DNA of 58,238 bases from Candidatus Saccharibacteria bacterium RIFCSPHIGHO2_12_FULL_47_16b (GTDB lineage: Bacteria; Patescibacteriota; Saccharimonadia; Saccharimonadales; UBA10212): assembly GCA_001790525.1 (NCBI GenBank), contig MGCU01000019.1, positions 1 through 58,238 on the forward strand. Reading direction: 5' to 3'. Of this stretch, positions 56,383 to 58,238 are shown in pieces (position 1 is the first letter of the stretch; every line of letters begins with the position of its first letter). The position numbers and the translations under genes were made by a program. The notes below the pieces were generated by a model that ran no database searches, was not told the DNA's origin, and saw nothing but the letters and a program-made list of their open reading frames with translations.

Positions 56383-56526
56383 TATATCTCAGGTTCGTTA
56401 AGAGAGATTTGTCCTAATGAGACAGAGACAGTCATCAGGCGAGGAGGTGTACTTACTACGTACACTGACGAGCGGCATGACTGGCGTATGTCATTAGGAA
56501 AAATCGAAGCTGAAGCGGAGATATAA
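56383..56526 (+). promoter_or_regulatory. structured palindromic element D in fur 5' region
   Basis: TTATATCTC/GAGATATAA, TCCTAATGA/TCATTAGGA, CAGTCAT/ATGACTG, apical GTGTAC-ttactac-GTACAC; 3' strand contains the fur RBS (ggag). Confidence 0.75.
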
Positions 56527-56527
56527 A

Positions 56528-56962
56528 ATGAGCCCGCTGGATCGCTATAAAGACCTTAAGGCACTGCTTAAGAAAAAGGGCTTTAGTTTAACCAAACCGC
56601 GCCAAAATGTCTTTGATTTACTGCAAAATCAAGGGCCGCAAACTACCCAAGTGCTGATTAAACGGGCCGAAGGCCAGATCGATCGAGCCACCGTTTATCG
56701 AACGCTGGAATTATTTGAAAGACTCGGCATTGTTCACCGCTTAAACATTGGCTGGAAATATAAATACGAGTTATCTGATATCTTCTTAGCCCACCACCAT
56801 CACTTTTACTGTAGCAACTGCGGCAAAAGCTACGATTTATCGGCCAATGCCATGCTGGAAACCATGATTAATTCTTTGGCTTCGAAAGAGGGTTACTCGC
56901 CTCGGGGCCACCAATTAGAAATCTATGGCCTCTGCCCCGCCTGCCAAGGCCAATTGACCTAA
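56528..56962 (+). CDS. Fur-family transcriptional regulator
   Basis: TKPRQNVFDLLQNQGPQTTQVLIKRAEGQIDRATVYRTLELFERLGIVHRL, HHHHFYCSNCGK, CPAC. Confidence 0.94.
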   Translation: MSPLDRYKDLKALLKKKGFSLTKPRQNVFDLLQNQGPQTTQVLIKRAEGQIDRATVYRTLELFERLGIVHRLNIGWKYKYELSDIFLAHHHHFYCSNCGKSYDLSANAMLETMINSLASKEGYSPRGHQLEIYGLCPACQGQLT

Positions 56963-57033
56963 TTAACCTAATTGCTCTAATTGACCTAAAAAATGACTGA
57001 ATGACCTAAAAGAAGTTATAGAATGTTTCTTGG

Positions 57034-57651
57034 ATGAGGCTTCGAGAAAATATTTCAGTTTATGCTTGGTCGCTAAGCCTGCTGGTGGCGGTCTTAGCTT
57101 TTATAGCCTGGGGTCAAGGTTTGCATTGGCATTTTTCTAACCTCTCTTCATATCGTTTATTCCCTTTGTTTGGTCTGCTGGCTTTTAGTCTAATGTGGTC
57201 AATCTACATCGTCGGTCGGGCTCGACACTATCTCAAGCCGCCAGCCAAAAAATTATCGAATTATTACAAATATTTATCCGTGACCGTCTTGGTGCTGATA
57301 TTGGCACACCCCGGGCTATTAGTATGGCAGCTGTGGCGTGATGGTTTTGGCTTACCGCCCACCAGTTACAAAAACTACGTCGGTCCGGCAGCCGTTTGGG
57401 CGGTGATTGTTTCGTCCATCGCCTGGTTTATTTTTCTAGCCTACGAGCTAAGGCGGATTTATCGAGACCGGCCGTGGTGGAAATACATGGAAATCGCCGG
57501 TGATTTGGCCATAGTCGGCATTTTCTTACATTCGCTGAGGCTGGGTACCAATCTCCAAGCTGGCTGGTTCCGAATTGTCTGGATCACCTACGGTCTAATA
57601 TTGGCCGTGGCACTGTTTGATATATATCGATCAAAGCTACGCCCCTCATAA
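57034..57651 (+). CDS. multi-pass membrane protein (ferric-reductase-like arrangement, tentative)
   Basis: Six hydrophobic segments with conserved His in TMs. Confidence 0.6.
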   Translation: MRLRENISVYAWSLSLLVAVLAFIAWGQGLHWHFSNLSSYRLFPLFGLLAFSLMWSIYIVGRARHYLKPPAKKLSNYYKYLSVTVLVLILAHPGLLVWQLWRDGFGLPPTSYKNYVGPAAVWAVIVSSIAWFIFLAYELRRIYRDRPWWKYMEIAGDLAIVGIFLHSLRLGTNLQAGWFRIVWITYGLILAVALFDIYRSKLRPS

Positions 57652-57660
57652 CTCTCGCCA

Positions 57661-57701
57661 TGTCCATAATTACGACATATGTTGTAATTATGGACAGTTT
57701 T
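57661..57701 (+). terminator. palindromic terminator sharing its stem with 40516-40559
   Basis: TGTCCATAATTACGACATATGTTGTAATTATGGACA followed by gTTTTTctcc. Confidence 0.8.
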
Positions 57702-57774
57702 TCTCCTAACTGTGAGACAAACGGCAGCTGTTAAAGCGCTAATGATGCTATAATAGTTTTCCACTGAAGCTAAG

Positions 57775-58238
57775 ATGAATTTTCTGATTATTTTGGAGGT
57801 CTTTTTATTAGTCTGCTTAGCGGCCATTGCTTCTGGTTTAAACGTAGCCTTGCTGGCCCTCGATCGGTCTGATCTAGAGCGCAAAGTTAAGCTAGGCGAT
57901 ACCCGCGCTAAGTTGGTTCTGCCGCTTAGGAAAAACACTCATTTAAGTTTGGCTAGCATTCTGTTGATGGGCGTGGCAGTGGCGGCCACCACCTCGTTGG
58001 TGCTCAATAGCCATCTAAATGCCGTGGCTGCCGGGGCGATTACCACCATTCTGATTGTCTTGTTTGGCGAAATCATACCGCAAGCCATCTTTGCTCGCTA
58101 CGCCTTAACTTTTACGGCCTTTTTTGCACCTTTCTTGCGCCTAGCCATAATTGTCACCTACCCGGTGTCAAAGCCACTGCAGCTTCTGTTGGACGCTATG
58201 TTAGGTGACGAACAGGCTCGTTTAACAAGCCGTCGCGA
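57775..58238 (+). CDS. CNNM/DUF21 transmembrane protein (HlyC/CorC-type), truncated by window end
   Basis: Translation MNFLIILEVFLLVCLAAIASGLNVALLALDRSDLERKVKLGDTRAKLVLPLRKNTHLSLASILLMGVAVAATTSLV...LFGEIIPQAIFARYAL. Confidence 0.88.
   Translation, partial: MNFLIILEVFLLVCLAAIASGLNVALLALDRSDLERKVKLGDTRAKLVLPLRKNTHLSLASILLMGVAVAATTSLVLNSHLNAVAAGAITTILIVLFGEIIPQAIFARYALTFTAFFAPFLRLAIIVTYPVSKPLQLLLDAMLGDEQARLTSRR

Overview
The 58.2 kb window is a dense, streamlined bacterial chromosome segment. Gene content (PilB-type ATPase, GatCAB, ClpC, RadA, split transketolase, FKBP, many small membrane proteins) looks like Candidatus Saccharibacteria/Patescibacteria; that placement is inference. I found no rRNA, tRNA, CRISPR array, integrase or transposase. 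The backbone encodes RecG, TyrS, PBP1a, RadA, ClpC, NusA, M1 aminopeptidase, YraN, RNase HII, L19, PilB, TrmH-family MTase, DnaE, GalU, GatB/A/C, UvrB, a glycolysis/pentose-phosphate cluster (PfkB kinase, Fba, Tkt-N/C, Rpe, RpiB, Gap), Ppa, TrxB, PheT/PheS, RmuC, a ZIP transporter, Fur and a CNNM/DUF21 protein. The main findings lie outside the obvious genes. (1) A two-copy leader element (about 39.28-39.41 kb and 46.11-46.29 kb) ends exactly at the start codon of two genes, one of them gap. It has four mutually pairing segments, a covarying base pair, and a pairing that covers the Shine-Dalgarno, so it is a riboswitch-like candidate. (2) A four-copy family of long imperfect palindromes (30.46, 38.14, 53.02 and 56.38 kb) shares an apical GGYRTAC...GTACRYYGA core and is wedged against stop codons or ribosome-binding sites. 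(3) A 9.4-13.8 kb accessory island consists of small gene modules (two toxin-antitoxin pairs, orphan genes, a methyltransferase) separated by same-orientation repeats, resembling a cassette array but with no visible integrase. (4) An approximately 1 kb methyltransferase plus structured-RNA unit is bounded by a 14-bp direct repeat. (5) Pervasive 7-bp-period degenerate tandem repeats occur in spacers and intrude in frame into essential genes. (6) Two palindromic terminators share the same AT-rich stem sequence. All structures were read by eye; no folding or database search was run.
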